Shown here one piece after another: positions 36,501 to 43,566 of a stretch of 44,126 bases of DNA. The translations under genes and the position numbers were made by a program. The notes below the pieces were generated by a model. It searched no databases and had not been told where the DNA came from. It saw only the letters and a list, made by a program, of their open reading frames with translations. This DNA comes from an uncultured Bacteroidales bacterium (GTDB lineage Bacteria; Bacteroidota; Bacteroidia; Bacteroidales; Bacteroidaceae), in contig CACYGK010000007.1 in NCBI GenBank assembly GCA_902774005.1, forward strand, positions 1 through 44,126, in the 5' to 3' direction. The stretch's first letter is position 1. Each line of letters begins with the position of its first letter.

Positions 36501-38761
36501 AACCTAACAATAAGGACTATGCTTACAGCAACTACGGAATAGACTCCGACCTCATGGATCAGTTTGAGATTTCGCCAGACTCCGGTTATGTGCAGATGCG
36601 CGGTACGGAAGAGAGTTTCCTCCAGTGGTACGAACTGGCTAAGAATGCAGCCGATGAGGATACATACGAGCAGATATGCAAACTCGTTGATATCGACAAT
36701 TATATAAATTACATGGCTATCGAACTCTATATTGGTAACTGGGACTGGCCACAGAACAACGTGAAGGGATTCCGCAGTCTGGAGGACGGCAAGTTCCGTT
36801 TCGTCATCTTTGACCTTGATGGAGCACTCTCGACTTCTGCACCGTTAAATGATTTCTTCAGCAAACAGAACTACACTTTCGACAACCTTCATGGTTACAA
36901 CTATGCTACCAACGAGAGCATAGAGGGTACACGTCTGAAGAAGGAGATAAAGTTCGTCACTATCTTCAAGAACATGATTCAGAACGAGGAGTTCTTCAAG
37001 AAGTTTGTCGATGCCTACTGTCTTGTAGCCGGTTCGGTATTCACTCCAGAATTGACTTACGAAGTGGTTTTGGATCGTGCCAACGAACTCTCTCAGGGTG
37101 ATTATGTCAATCCTTGGAGCACGGCAAGCAATGTTTACTATAATTTGTCAGGTCGTCAGACAGGTCTTATCAACCACCTTCAGTCATACTTCAAACTTAA
37201 CAGTGGTGACCGTTTCTCAGCTTCGCTCTCAAGCAATATCGAAGAGGGACGCATAATGCTGAACGACCAGGAAGTGCCGACGGGTAAGTTCAACGGAGAA
37301 CTCTTCCTGCCTGTAACCCTCCGTGCCGAAGCTCCTGCCGGTTATAAGTTTGCAGGATGGGCGCAGGTGAAGACCAGTGGCGTTCAGACTATCTTCGAAA
37401 AAGGCTCAGAATGGAAGTTCTACGACAAGGGCAGTCTTGATGATATAAGCTGGGAAGCGATAACTTATTCCGATGCAGCTTGGAATTCGGGTGCCACTCC
37501 TATAGGTTATGACTATAACGGTCAGCATCCAGAACTTGTTACAGTTACTCAGGGCTACCTGCCTACTTATTATCTGCGCAAGTCGTTTAACCTCAGCAGT
37601 GTGGATGCCAACGGCACTTACCAACTCGACTGGGTAGCCGACGATGGATTCGTGGTTTATGTAAACGGTAAGGAAGCCGGACGTTATAATATGCCGAGCG
37701 GAACGACCAGCTACAGCACGTTTGCCTCGACCTATGCCAACAATAATCCGGATAGCGGTACAATGCTTATTGATGCTTCGCTCCTGCGTACTGGCAACAA
37801 CCTCATAGCTGTCGAACTCCATAACAACGCATCCAACTCGACCGATATCTACTGGAATGCTGCCTTCGGTGTGCAGTCCGACAATCCTATTCCTCAGATA
37901 GTATCCTTAGACCCTGAATACACCTTTACGAACAACGACGGTGTGGAGATGACGGCTATGTGGGATGCCCTGCCAGAGGAGGAACTGATTGCCAACTCGG
38001 CTACTCCTGTGAAGATTAACGAGGTGAGTGCTGCGAACTCGGTATATATCAATGAGTACTGCAAGAAGAACGACTGGATTGAGCTTTACAACACTACCGA
38101 CAAGCCTATCGATGTGGCTGGAATGTATATCTCCGACAAGTTGAAGAAACCTCTGAAGTTCCAGATTCCTGCGGCATCGGAGGTGGATGCTACCTATTCG
38201 ACCGTTATTCCGGCTCACGGATATCTCGTAATCTGGGCTGACCAACTTGTTTCCGACACTCAGATACATACCGGTTTCAAACTCGGCAACGAGGATGATG
38301 AGGTGGTTATGCTTACAGCAGCCGACGAGTCATGGGCTGATACGCTTTCATATAAGATGCACAACGGCGACCAGTCGGTAGGTCTCTATCCTGACGGAGG
38401 CAAACAGGCTTACATCATGGACCTCACGACTATAGGTCAGTCGAACAAACTTAATTCCTATGCCGTTGCCTTCGAACAGTTCCGTCCGGAACCTACTCCA
38501 CCATCTGAGGTCAAGGAGATTACTTCCGACGGCGGACTCCGTGTCAAGTACGAGAATGGTGGCATAAGCATCACTACTGATTCTCCGATGACAGTAAGCA
38601 TTGAAATCGTGAATGCTGCAGGACAGAAGGTATATGAAACGTCTACCGACGTATATGGTTCGAAGAGCGTAGGAATCGACGGACTGTCGGTTGGTATTTA
38701 CCTTGCCCGTGTCACAAGCGATAACGATAACCGTTGTCAGATTAAGTTCCTGAAGAAGTAA
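33506..38761 (+). CDS. Very large secreted CotH-family protein with lamin-tail and Ig-like domains
   Basis: Predicted surface protein of 1751 residues; the start may be the third codon (33512). Signal peptide to about residue 33. Then a module (about 35-220, WVDITDSYVKNP) and an Ig-like domain, and a second copy of the same pair (about 317-590, WIDVTDDFVINP). Next come a lamin-tail domain (about 595-720, LVINEIMVHN), a chitobiase C-terminal-like domain (about 735-820, LLYTTDGTAPT), the CotH kinase-like region (about 825-1270, with GNWDWPQNNVKGFR and IFDLDGALS), a jelly-roll module (about 1290-1460), a second lamin-tail domain (about 1495-1660, VKINEVSAANS) and a type IX-like sorting domain (SVEIVNAAGQKVYE, then GIYLARV). 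CotH proteins can be protein kinases or scaffolds; activity is unproven here. Confidence 0.88.
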   Translation: MTMKTSYSLPISLNRMVVCLVLMLLQVPMLMAGDWVDITDSYVKNPRYDGNDYSYWDGTPLSGANARENAEHYWKTYNTYQRVEGLVPGKYRVSLTAFYRMGDSGNDYNLFSSGDYENYQYSRLYASSSVESYMDTPIACLSSAAQSKSLGGGTSVVGEGLYVPNNMEAAGAWFAAGFYYNVLECEVGEDGVLIIGIKKDTNLGSDWTCLDNWKLEYYEDEATVRVESLKLNKSYYAITVDKSYMMGKTILPDNATNKKLVWTSSDESVATVSGTTGKIKGMSPGKAVITAKTTDLSNLSASCLITVYSKTDEEVAWIDVTDDFVINPRFENNDLTTGWEGTPFSAANPKENAEHYNKDYFTYQWIDGLVPGKYRLSLDAFYRMGTSNNDYQLYQTGEYEESLHGKLVASSSVGQYSGSIKPLSSGLSKTNYGGGTYSVYVPEEEAFYYAPNNMYAADAWFNAGYYQNSLECEVGEDGRLQIGIYKDQTIGEDWTCLDNWKLEYYGPVKLVTDITLSQTDAKLVRSETLQLDATVLPKDAIYRKLVWTSSDETVATVDRNGLVTAVGMGTAEITAAASDCSGVSATCHVMVINAEIKPGDLVINEIMVHNVDVYLDPSYNFGPWVELYNAADVTLTLGGLYVTDDPANLTKNKLIEDYGVVPANGYAILNFDHFEVWKKASYRQINDDLNAKGGTIILSDGKTILAQQDYPEAISRMSWARKSLDSDDWGYTGEPTPGESNATSKFATEQLAAPVVDTPSKLFDLPFNIQVTIPAGTTLLYTTDGTAPTLTNGWQSTDGKIYVDYSGCYRFRLFQNGKLPSQVVTRSYIKQENDEPFPIISLVTDWDNIWGDYGVFLKSSYGRPGNGQAESCNWNMDWDRPVHFDYITTEGECVVSQECDLSMCGGWSRAFNPHAFKLKAKKTYDMQNSFDYQFFENKSFLKHKTLQIRNGGNDTGCRIKDGAIQGIIERSGIYAECQSWKPVHVYINGWEYAVLNMREPNNKDYAYSNYGIDSDLMDQFEISPDSGYVQMRGTEESFLQWYELAKNAADEDTYEQICKLVDIDNYINYMAIELYIGNWDWPQNNVKGFRSLEDGKFRFVIFDLDGALSTSAPLNDFFSKQNYTFDNLHGYNYATNESIEGTRLKKEIKFVTIFKNMIQNEEFFKKFVDAYCLVAGSVFTPELTYEVVLDRANELSQGDYVNPWSTASNVYYNLSGRQTGLINHLQSYFKLNSGDRFSASLSSNIEEGRIMLNDQEVPTGKFNGELFLPVTLRAEAPAGYKFAGWAQVKTSGVQTIFEKGSEWKFYDKGSLDDISWEAITYSDAAWNSGATPIGYDYNGQHPELVTVTQGYLPTYYLRKSFNLSSVDANGTYQLDWVADDGFVVYVNGKEAGRYNMPSGTTSYSTFASTYANNNPDSGTMLIDASLLRTGNNLIAVELHNNASNSTDIYWNAAFGVQSDNPIPQIVSLDPEYTFTNNDGVEMTAMWDALPEEELIANSATPVKINEVSAANSVYINEYCKKNDWIELYNTTDKPIDVAGMYISDKLKKPLKFQIPAASEVDATYSTVIPAHGYLVIWADQLVSDTQIHTGFKLGNEDDEVVMLTAADESWADTLSYKMHNGDQSVGLYPDGGKQAYIMDLTTIGQSNKLNSYAVAFEQFRPEPTPPSEVKEITSDGGLRVKYENGGISITTDSPMTVSIEIVNAAGQKVYETSTDVYGSKSVGIDGLSVGIYLARVTSDNDNRCQIKFLKK

Positions 38762-38773
38762 TAATCAGATAGC

Positions 38774-38815
38774 AAAAAAAAAGTGCGAAACCCCGATGGC
38801 TTCGCACTTTTTTTT
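38774..38815. terminator. Bidirectional terminator between the two CotH-family genes
   Basis: A-run, gtgcgaa, a short loop with one internal mismatch, ttcgcac and a T-run. It separates the converging genes; the T-run runs into the stop codon of the left-going gene. Confidence 0.9.
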
Positions 38816-40709
38816 AATTAACATTGAATGTAACCTTTACGTTTACGGCTTTGTTGCCTGATCGGTATTGCATGGTTACGATGTGCTTATCGCCCCATTG
38901 GCAGTTCTGTGGATGGCATCCAAAGGCCCAATTGTACATGCTGTTGCTCTCAATATATACGTGTCCGTTGCCCCACGAATTGGTATTGCCTGAGGCATCA
39001 AACCAGGCTCCATAGGTCTTTGCAGCTGTGTTGTTGCCCTCTGAGCCGTCGGCATTGAGGGGTACGAGACTGGATGGGTTGTTTCCAAGCAGATCTGCCA
39101 CTTCTTGCTGACTGATGCTGATTTGGGAAGTTTGCGAATAACCTTTGGAGAACGATACTGACTGAGTTTTTTCAATCGTACCCACCACTTCAATTTCTGT
39201 AGGCACTATCTCGTCGTCGCCTGGAGGATAGTTTGCTACCACATCGTCAATATAATTCTTGCGGTTTCTTATCCATTGCTCCATTTTCTGGGTTTCTTCG
39301 GCAGGGGTAAAAGTATTGGTGATATACTTGCCTGTTCTCCAGTCGTAAGTGTAAGTTGCAAGTGGCCAGCGTTCGGAGTCTCTGTCGTAAGCTCCTTCCT
39401 CGGTCAGGGCATCAGAATATTTCATGGTCTCTGCCCAGTCCTCAGCCACTACTGCATCTGTATGCTTCAACCATGCTTCCTTATATTGCTGCACGAAAGT
39501 GGCATTGCCGAACAAGGAGAGCCAGAACTTGTTTATCCTGTATGCTGCGTTTGTACCGTTCACAGGGTCGGTTCCGTAGATAAGTTCGCGATAGTCCGTG
39601 AAGAACGTATGTCCCGTGTACATATCGCCCCAATCGAAGTCGTAACCTGCGTCCCAGTCCCAGATGGGTCCGAAGGTGTACTTTCCGTCTTTGTCCTTGA
39701 ACATGTAGATGCTTCGTGGTGCGTCGATTTCTACGTTATAGAGAAATTCGTGTATTTGCAGGATACCGATGAACGACTGTATGTCCATCAGTTCGTTTAC
39801 TTTCTCGTAATCACGCGATTTTATCGCCTTTTCGAGTATTGCAAATTCTGCCTTTATCGAGTCTATCTGTTCCTGGGTGTAGCCTTCAGGTTCCTTTATG
39901 CACATAGGTAGTGAGAATACCTGCGACCAGAAGTTGTCTCCGTCATCGGGGGAGAGATCAGGTCCGTCGTCTTGGTCGAATGACATAAGCAAACCTCCGG
40001 TTTCATCGATGTCTATACGGTTTTTATTTATCTCAATCTTCTCAGTAAGCTGATAAAGTCCGATGAATTCGTTGTTAAGGAATACCTCCACGTAGCGTGA
40101 GTGGTTGGTGTAGGGCATACCCATGGAATGTGCCGTCTCGAATGCAAAGGTATTCATGAGGTCGGTAACGTCGCGATAATTGGCAAGCAGGTTCCAGTCT
40201 TTCGCTTTCTCCAGTCCGAGGAGTTTCGATTTGGAGTCGAGTTTGAACTTGTACGGTTTCTTATCGTACCAGTCCCAGCTGGAGTTTCCACGTCCTCGTA
40301 TGCGTCCCGTACCGCAATAGTTGGAATATTCACCCTTTCCATCGATGGTTATGACACAGTTCAGCCATACTTCCTTGTCCTCAATGTACTCTCCGCCTTC
40401 TGTGTAGATGTTCATGGTGAAGGGACGGTACTTGTTGTGTCCCTTCTCGGAGTCGAGCAGGTCGGGCGAGAAACTGATGCTGTCCAGGTCGCTCATATAG
40501 AATGGAAATGTTATGGCTCCATCCCCCTTTGGTATGCTGATAAAGACAGATTCGTCCTGATGGCTGAAGTCGCTCAATACGCCATCCGAAAGACCAATTG
40601 TGACGTTGCGATCCAGTCCCTCGTAGGTCTGGTGCATATTCATCCAGTTCTGTGCTGAAGCCCACGTTGATACGGTAAATACAGCTAATGAGAGTAAAAT
40701 TCGTTGCAT
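38814..40709 (-). CDS. Secreted CotH kinase family protein with DUF4859 domain
   Basis: Predicted exported protein of 631 residues. Signal peptide (MQRILLSLAVFTVSTWASAQ), a short N-domain, then the CotH domain (about 100-480): RIRGRGNSSW, KPYKFKLD, AKDWNLLANYRD, the RYVEVFLNNEFIGLYQLTEKIE strand pair, and the acidic FGPIWDWDAGYDFDWG motif. A C-terminal DUF4859-like domain (about 505-631) starts TIEKTQSVSFSKGYSQ and includes the YGAWFD and WAFGCHPQNCQWGDKH segments. Compared with the opposite gene, the CotH motifs here are closer to the classical ones. A -7 box (TATCTTTG leftward, near 40729-40736) lies about 20 bases before the ATG. Confidence 0.92.
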   Translation of the reverse strand: MQRILLSLAVFTVSTWASAQNWMNMHQTYEGLDRNVTIGLSDGVLSDFSHQDESVFISIPKGDGAITFPFYMSDLDSISFSPDLLDSEKGHNKYRPFTMNIYTEGGEYIEDKEVWLNCVITIDGKGEYSNYCGTGRIRGRGNSSWDWYDKKPYKFKLDSKSKLLGLEKAKDWNLLANYRDVTDLMNTFAFETAHSMGMPYTNHSRYVEVFLNNEFIGLYQLTEKIEINKNRIDIDETGGLLMSFDQDDGPDLSPDDGDNFWSQVFSLPMCIKEPEGYTQEQIDSIKAEFAILEKAIKSRDYEKVNELMDIQSFIGILQIHEFLYNVEIDAPRSIYMFKDKDGKYTFGPIWDWDAGYDFDWGDMYTGHTFFTDYRELIYGTDPVNGTNAAYRINKFWLSLFGNATFVQQYKEAWLKHTDAVVAEDWAETMKYSDALTEEGAYDRDSERWPLATYTYDWRTGKYITNTFTPAEETQKMEQWIRNRKNYIDDVVANYPPGDDEIVPTEIEVVGTIEKTQSVSFSKGYSQTSQISISQQEVADLLGNNPSSLVPLNADGSEGNNTAAKTYGAWFDASGNTNSWGNGHVYIESNSMYNWAFGCHPQNCQWGDKHIVTMQYRSGNKAVNVKVTFNVN

Positions 40710-40728
40710 TTTAGATGATAATTTTGTG

Positions 40729-40736
40729 CAAAGATA
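40729..40736 (-). promoter_or_regulatory. -7 promoter element for the CotH/DUF4859 gene
   Basis: TATCTTTG when read leftward, about 20 bases before the ATG; no clear TTTG partner upstream. Confidence 0.5.
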
Positions 40737-40790
40737 GGTCTTTCTAGTATAAGATGTACGTGCGAGGGAGTTTTTTTACAAAAGAAAAAA

Positions 40791-40817
40791 GAAGATGCAT
40801 CACGAAAATGCACCTTC
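40791..40817 (-). terminator. Terminator of gdhA
   Basis: Stem gaagatgcat/atgcaccttc (one mismatch or G-T pair) with a 7-base loop; read leftward it is followed by a T-rich stretch. It lies 30 bases after the gdhA stop. Confidence 0.85.
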
Positions 40818-40846
40818 TTCCAAATTTATTATCTAAAAGGTATTCT

Positions 40847-42187
40847 TTATACGATTCCCTGTGCCATCATTGCCTTAGCCACTTTGATGAAGCCGGCAAC
40901 GTTTGCACCCTTAACGTAGTTAACGTATCCGTCTGGTTCAGTACCGTACTTAACACAGTTCTCGTGGATGTTCTCCATGATCCAGAGGAGCTTAGCGTCA
41001 ACTTCTTCAGCTGTCCAAGAGAGACGCTCTGAGTTCTGGCTCATTTCGAGACCTGATACAGATACACCACCTGCGTTAGAAGCCTTACCTGGAGAGTAGA
41101 GCAGTTTAGCATCCTGGAACACCTTGATTGCTGCTGGAGTAGTAGGCATGTTAGCACCTTCTGCTACTGCGATTACACCATTTGCTACGAGAGCCTTAGC
41201 TGCCTCTTCGTTGATTTCGTTCTGAGTAGCACATGGCAGAGCAATCTGAGCGCCCTTCTCGAACCAAGGCTTAGCACCTTCTACATACTTAGCTGTAGGA
41301 TACTTGTCAACATATTCCTTGATACGTCCACGATATACGTTCTTCAGTTCCATGATGTAGTCGAGCTTAGCGCGATCGATACCGTCTGGATCGTAGATGT
41401 AACCGTTTGAGTCAGACATAGTCATTGGGATACCACCGAGCTGGAGAACCTTCTCTGCTGCGTACTGAGCAACGTTACCAGCACCTGAGATGAGAACCTT
41501 CTTACCCTCGATTGTGTCGCCCTTAGTCTTGAGCATAGCACGGAGGAAGTAAACAGTTCCGTAACCTGTAGCCTCAGGACGGATGAGTGAACCACCGAAT
41601 TCGAGACCCTTACCTGTGAGCACACCGCTGTATTCGCGAGTCAGCTTCTTGTACATACCGAACATGTAGCCTACTTCACGACCACCAACACCTATATCGC
41701 CTGCTGGTACGTCAACGTCTGGACCGATGTGACGAGTGAGTTCGAGCATGAATGCCTGGCAGAAACGCATTACCTCAGCGTTGCTCTTTCCACGTGGAGA
41801 GAAGTCAGAACCACCCTTGCCACCACCCATTGGGAGAGTAGTCAGAGAGTTCTTGAAAGTCTGCTCGAAAGCGAGGAACTTCAGAATACCGAGGTTTACA
41901 GAGCTGTGGAAACGGATACCGCCCTTGTACGGACCGATAGCGTTGTTGTGCTGGATACGGTAACCCATGTTAGTCTGGATATTACCCTTGTCGTCCATCC
42001 ATGTAACGCGGAACTGGTAAACGCGATCTGGAATACAGAGACGTTCAATCAGATTTACCTTGTCAAATTCAGGGTGCTTGTTGTACTCCTCTTCGATAGT
42101 ACCGAGCACTTCTTCTACTGCCTGATGATATTCAGGTTCGTTGGGGAAACGACGCTTAAGGTCTTCCAATACTTTTTTTGCATCCAT
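40847..42187 (-). CDS. gdhA: Glutamate dehydrogenase (NADP-specific type)
   Basis: Makes glutamate from 2-oxoglutarate and ammonium, the main ammonium entry route in many Prevotella. The 446-residue length and sequence fit the hexameric bacterial enzyme: YRIQHNNAIGPYKGGIRFH, the catalytic lysine block PMGGGKGGSDF, PAGDIGVGGREVGYMFG, and the Rossmann motif SGAGNVAQYAAEK. Codon use is strongly biased, as expected for an abundant enzyme. Promoter and terminator are both visible, so it is transcribed alone. Confidence 0.97.
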   Translation of the reverse strand: MDAKKVLEDLKRRFPNEPEYHQAVEEVLGTIEEEYNKHPEFDKVNLIERLCIPDRVYQFRVTWMDDKGNIQTNMGYRIQHNNAIGPYKGGIRFHSSVNLGILKFLAFEQTFKNSLTTLPMGGGKGGSDFSPRGKSNAEVMRFCQAFMLELTRHIGPDVDVPAGDIGVGGREVGYMFGMYKKLTREYSGVLTGKGLEFGGSLIRPEATGYGTVYFLRAMLKTKGDTIEGKKVLISGAGNVAQYAAEKVLQLGGIPMTMSDSNGYIYDPDGIDRAKLDYIMELKNVYRGRIKEYVDKYPTAKYVEGAKPWFEKGAQIALPCATQNEINEEAAKALVANGVIAVAEGANMPTTPAAIKVFQDAKLLYSPGKASNAGGVSVSGLEMSQNSERLSWTAEEVDAKLLWIMENIHENCVKYGTEPDGYVNYVKGANVAGFIKVAKAMMAQGIV

Positions 42188-42250
42188 TTTTGTTGATGTT
42201 TTAAGTTATTAAATAATGAATTAGTTATTACTTTTCTATCATTTTCGCTG

Positions 42251-42282
42251 CAAAGTTATATCATTCTGAATAAACCAACAAA
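42251..42282 (-). promoter_or_regulatory. Promoter of gdhA
   Basis: Read leftward: TTTG (42282-42279), a 20-base spacer and TAACTTTG (42258-42251). This leaves a leader of about 60 bases. Confidence 0.8.
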
Positions 42283-42511
42283 ACATTTGTGTAAAAAATA
42301 TAGTAAAAGCACGAAAAAAGTTACTTTAATTTACAAAACACACATTTTCTTTGACTTTTTTCTGATTTTTGCAAACTTTTCAAGCATTTTGATAGCAAGA
42401 CGAAAGACGGTCTTCCCTTCCTGTGTCCTGCTTCGTTTATCCCAAGTCTAAGGTTTCTATATGTTACGACTTTGCGTCGTTTTTGGGGTGCGCCTGCCAC
42501 GCTGAAATTCC

Positions 42512-42563
42512 AAGCGCTTAGAATTTTAGTTTCAAGCGCTTGGAATTTAATTTCTAAGCGCTT
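42512..42563 (+). repeat. Three AAGCGCTT palindromic repeats, 22-bp period
   Basis: The 8-bp palindrome AAGCGCTT occurs at 42512, 42534 and 42556, each followed by (a/g)gaattt-like AT bases. The core TTTCaaGCGCtT resembles TTTCttGCGCcT of the 22-bp repeats at 13074-13176. Confidence 0.75.
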
Positions 42564-42779
42564 AGAATTTCAACGCCCCTTCGTCACCACTTTATTCAGA
42601 CTTTGCTACCATGACTTTGTTGCAGTAATTCGCCATTCGAGTTGTGATAATGGCGCTGAACACGTCACGAAGCGGCGCTGAACAGACGCGAACGCGGCAG
42701 GCGCATGATTTACGGAACCAAGAATTCATGGAACTTTAGGGCTATGGACTAGAGTATTGTCCTGAGAAAGTTGACAGAT

Positions 42780-42976
42780 GCGTTGCAGTTGTTGCAGTTG
42801 TTGCAGTTCTCAAGACAATACTACATTTTCGCTTTATAGGCATTTATTTTACTCCTGTTATCTTGTAACTACTTGATACTTATATACTTATATATATAAA
42901 TATATATAGATATAGTAAAAAGTAGGAATTTGCAGTACGGTGTTGCGAACTGCAACAACTGCAACAACTGCAACGC
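42780..42976. repeat. 30-bp inverted repeat made of gttgcagtt units
   Basis: Three 9-bp units gttgcagtt plus flanks on the left are matched without mismatch by aactgcaac units on the right. The loop is AT-rich (tatata runs) and ends with aatttgcag, similar to aaaaatgcag at the same place in the element at 13.3 kb. The arms could form a strong stem in RNA or a cruciform in DNA. Confidence 0.8.
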
Positions 42977-43015
42977 GTGTTGTTTAAAGTTGTGTAAGTT
43001 ATTGATTATCAATGT

Positions 43016-43144
43016 TTAATAGAATAGGTTGAGAAATATCGGATGAACCTTAATTTTTGATTTCTTAATCAAATATAAGACAAACACAACAAAAAGTAGT
43101 ACTACTCCCAATCCTGTTAGAAAGAGTGAGTTGAACCTTCTCAA
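43016..43144 (-). CDS. Possible small membrane protein (TTG start)
   Basis: A 42-codon frame with TTG start lies about 90 bases after the HTH gene on the same strand. It would give RRF, then a single strongly hydrophobic segment (FLTGLGVVLLFVVFVLYLI), then a basic tail KKSKIK. The same frame is open further upstream apart from one TGA, with another hydrophobic stretch (ELFCIAVFVAPRL), so it may instead be the remains of a longer membrane protein. No clear ribosome binding site. Its position after a toxin-antitoxin pair is suggestive only. Confidence 0.25.
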   Translation of the reverse strand: MRRFNSLFLTGLGVVLLFVVFVLYLIKKSKIKVHPIFLNLFY

Positions 43145-43232
43145 TTGCCGTATCGCATTACGTCAGAGACGTGGTGCGACAAAGACTGCAATGCAAAATA
43201 GTTCTGCTTTTAGTGTAGCAAATAAGTTCTCC

Positions 43233-43520
43233 TTAGCATGCAGCCAATTCTTTTTGATGACACACCTCAACAATCGGTGCTTTCAATGCTTCTTCAATCG
43301 AGACAAGCGTGTCGATGGTGAAATTATGTGTTCCACGCATCCACTTACTGATTTCAGCCTCTTTCTTGCCTAAGAGCAAGGCGAGATCCTTCTGCTTGAG
43401 ATTCTTCTGAACGAGAATTTCATGTATTCTGTCAACTATCTGGAATGATAAATCGACAGATTGGCGCACTTCTGGGTTTACCAGCTTTCGCCGCTGTTCT
43501 AAAATGCTACTCCTCTTCAT
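43233..43520 (-). CDS. XRE-family HTH antitoxin (HigA-like)
   Basis: Likely antitoxin and autoregulator of the pair. The 95-residue product has a helix-turn-helix of the Cro/CI type (about 38-75: LKQKDLALLLGKKEAEISKWMRG, then HNFTIDTLVSIEEALKAPI). The N-terminal helix (about 1-30) is charged. The used start (43520) lies in the second of two identical 43-bp copies; the first copy's start (43563) now opens only an 18-codon frame. The toxin gene is upstream, the order seen in HigBA systems. Confidence 0.85.
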   Translation of the reverse strand: MKRSSILEQRRKLVNPEVRQSVDLSFQIVDRIHEILVQKNLKQKDLALLLGKKEAEISKWMRGTHNFTIDTLVSIEEALKAPIVEVCHQKELAAC

Positions 43521-43566
43521 ATCCCAGCTTTCGCCGCTGTTCTAAAATGCTACTCCTCTTCATATC
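43481..43566 (-). repeat. Perfect 43-bp tandem duplication at the toxin-antitoxin junction
   Basis: Bases 43481-43523 and 43524-43566 are identical. Each copy carries the antitoxin ATG and the YEEE codons and TAG that end the toxin. As 43 is not a multiple of 3, the first ATG leads into an 18-residue frame (MKRSSILEQRRKLGYEEE) ending in a TAG that again overlaps the second ATG. Confidence 0.9.

Larger units (their letters stand above)
42489..42976. repeat. Intergenic element 2: 22-bp-period repeats plus perfect 30-bp inverted repeat
   Basis: The region contains: tgcgcctgcc at 42489-42498 and its inverse at 42696-42705; three AAGCGCTT repeats with a period of exactly 22; a 54-bp block (42652-42705) that is 41/54 identical, inverted, to 13155-13208; and a 30-bp perfect inverted repeat (42780-42809 and 42947-42976) built of gttgcagtt units around an AT-rich 137-base loop. 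No credible gene is seen in the gap from 42283 to 43015. Its make-up parallels the element at 13.0-13.35 kb. Confidence 0.75.

Noticed and set aside
42512-42563. CRISPR-like or attC-like array at AAGCGCTT repeats
   Set aside because: Only 8-bp palindromes with AT-rich gaps of 14 bases; too short for spacers, and no integrase nearby.
42472-42681. 69-codon open frame on + in the gap after gdhA
   Set aside because: Starts at TTG in repeat DNA, runs through the palindromic repeats and has no recognisable pattern.
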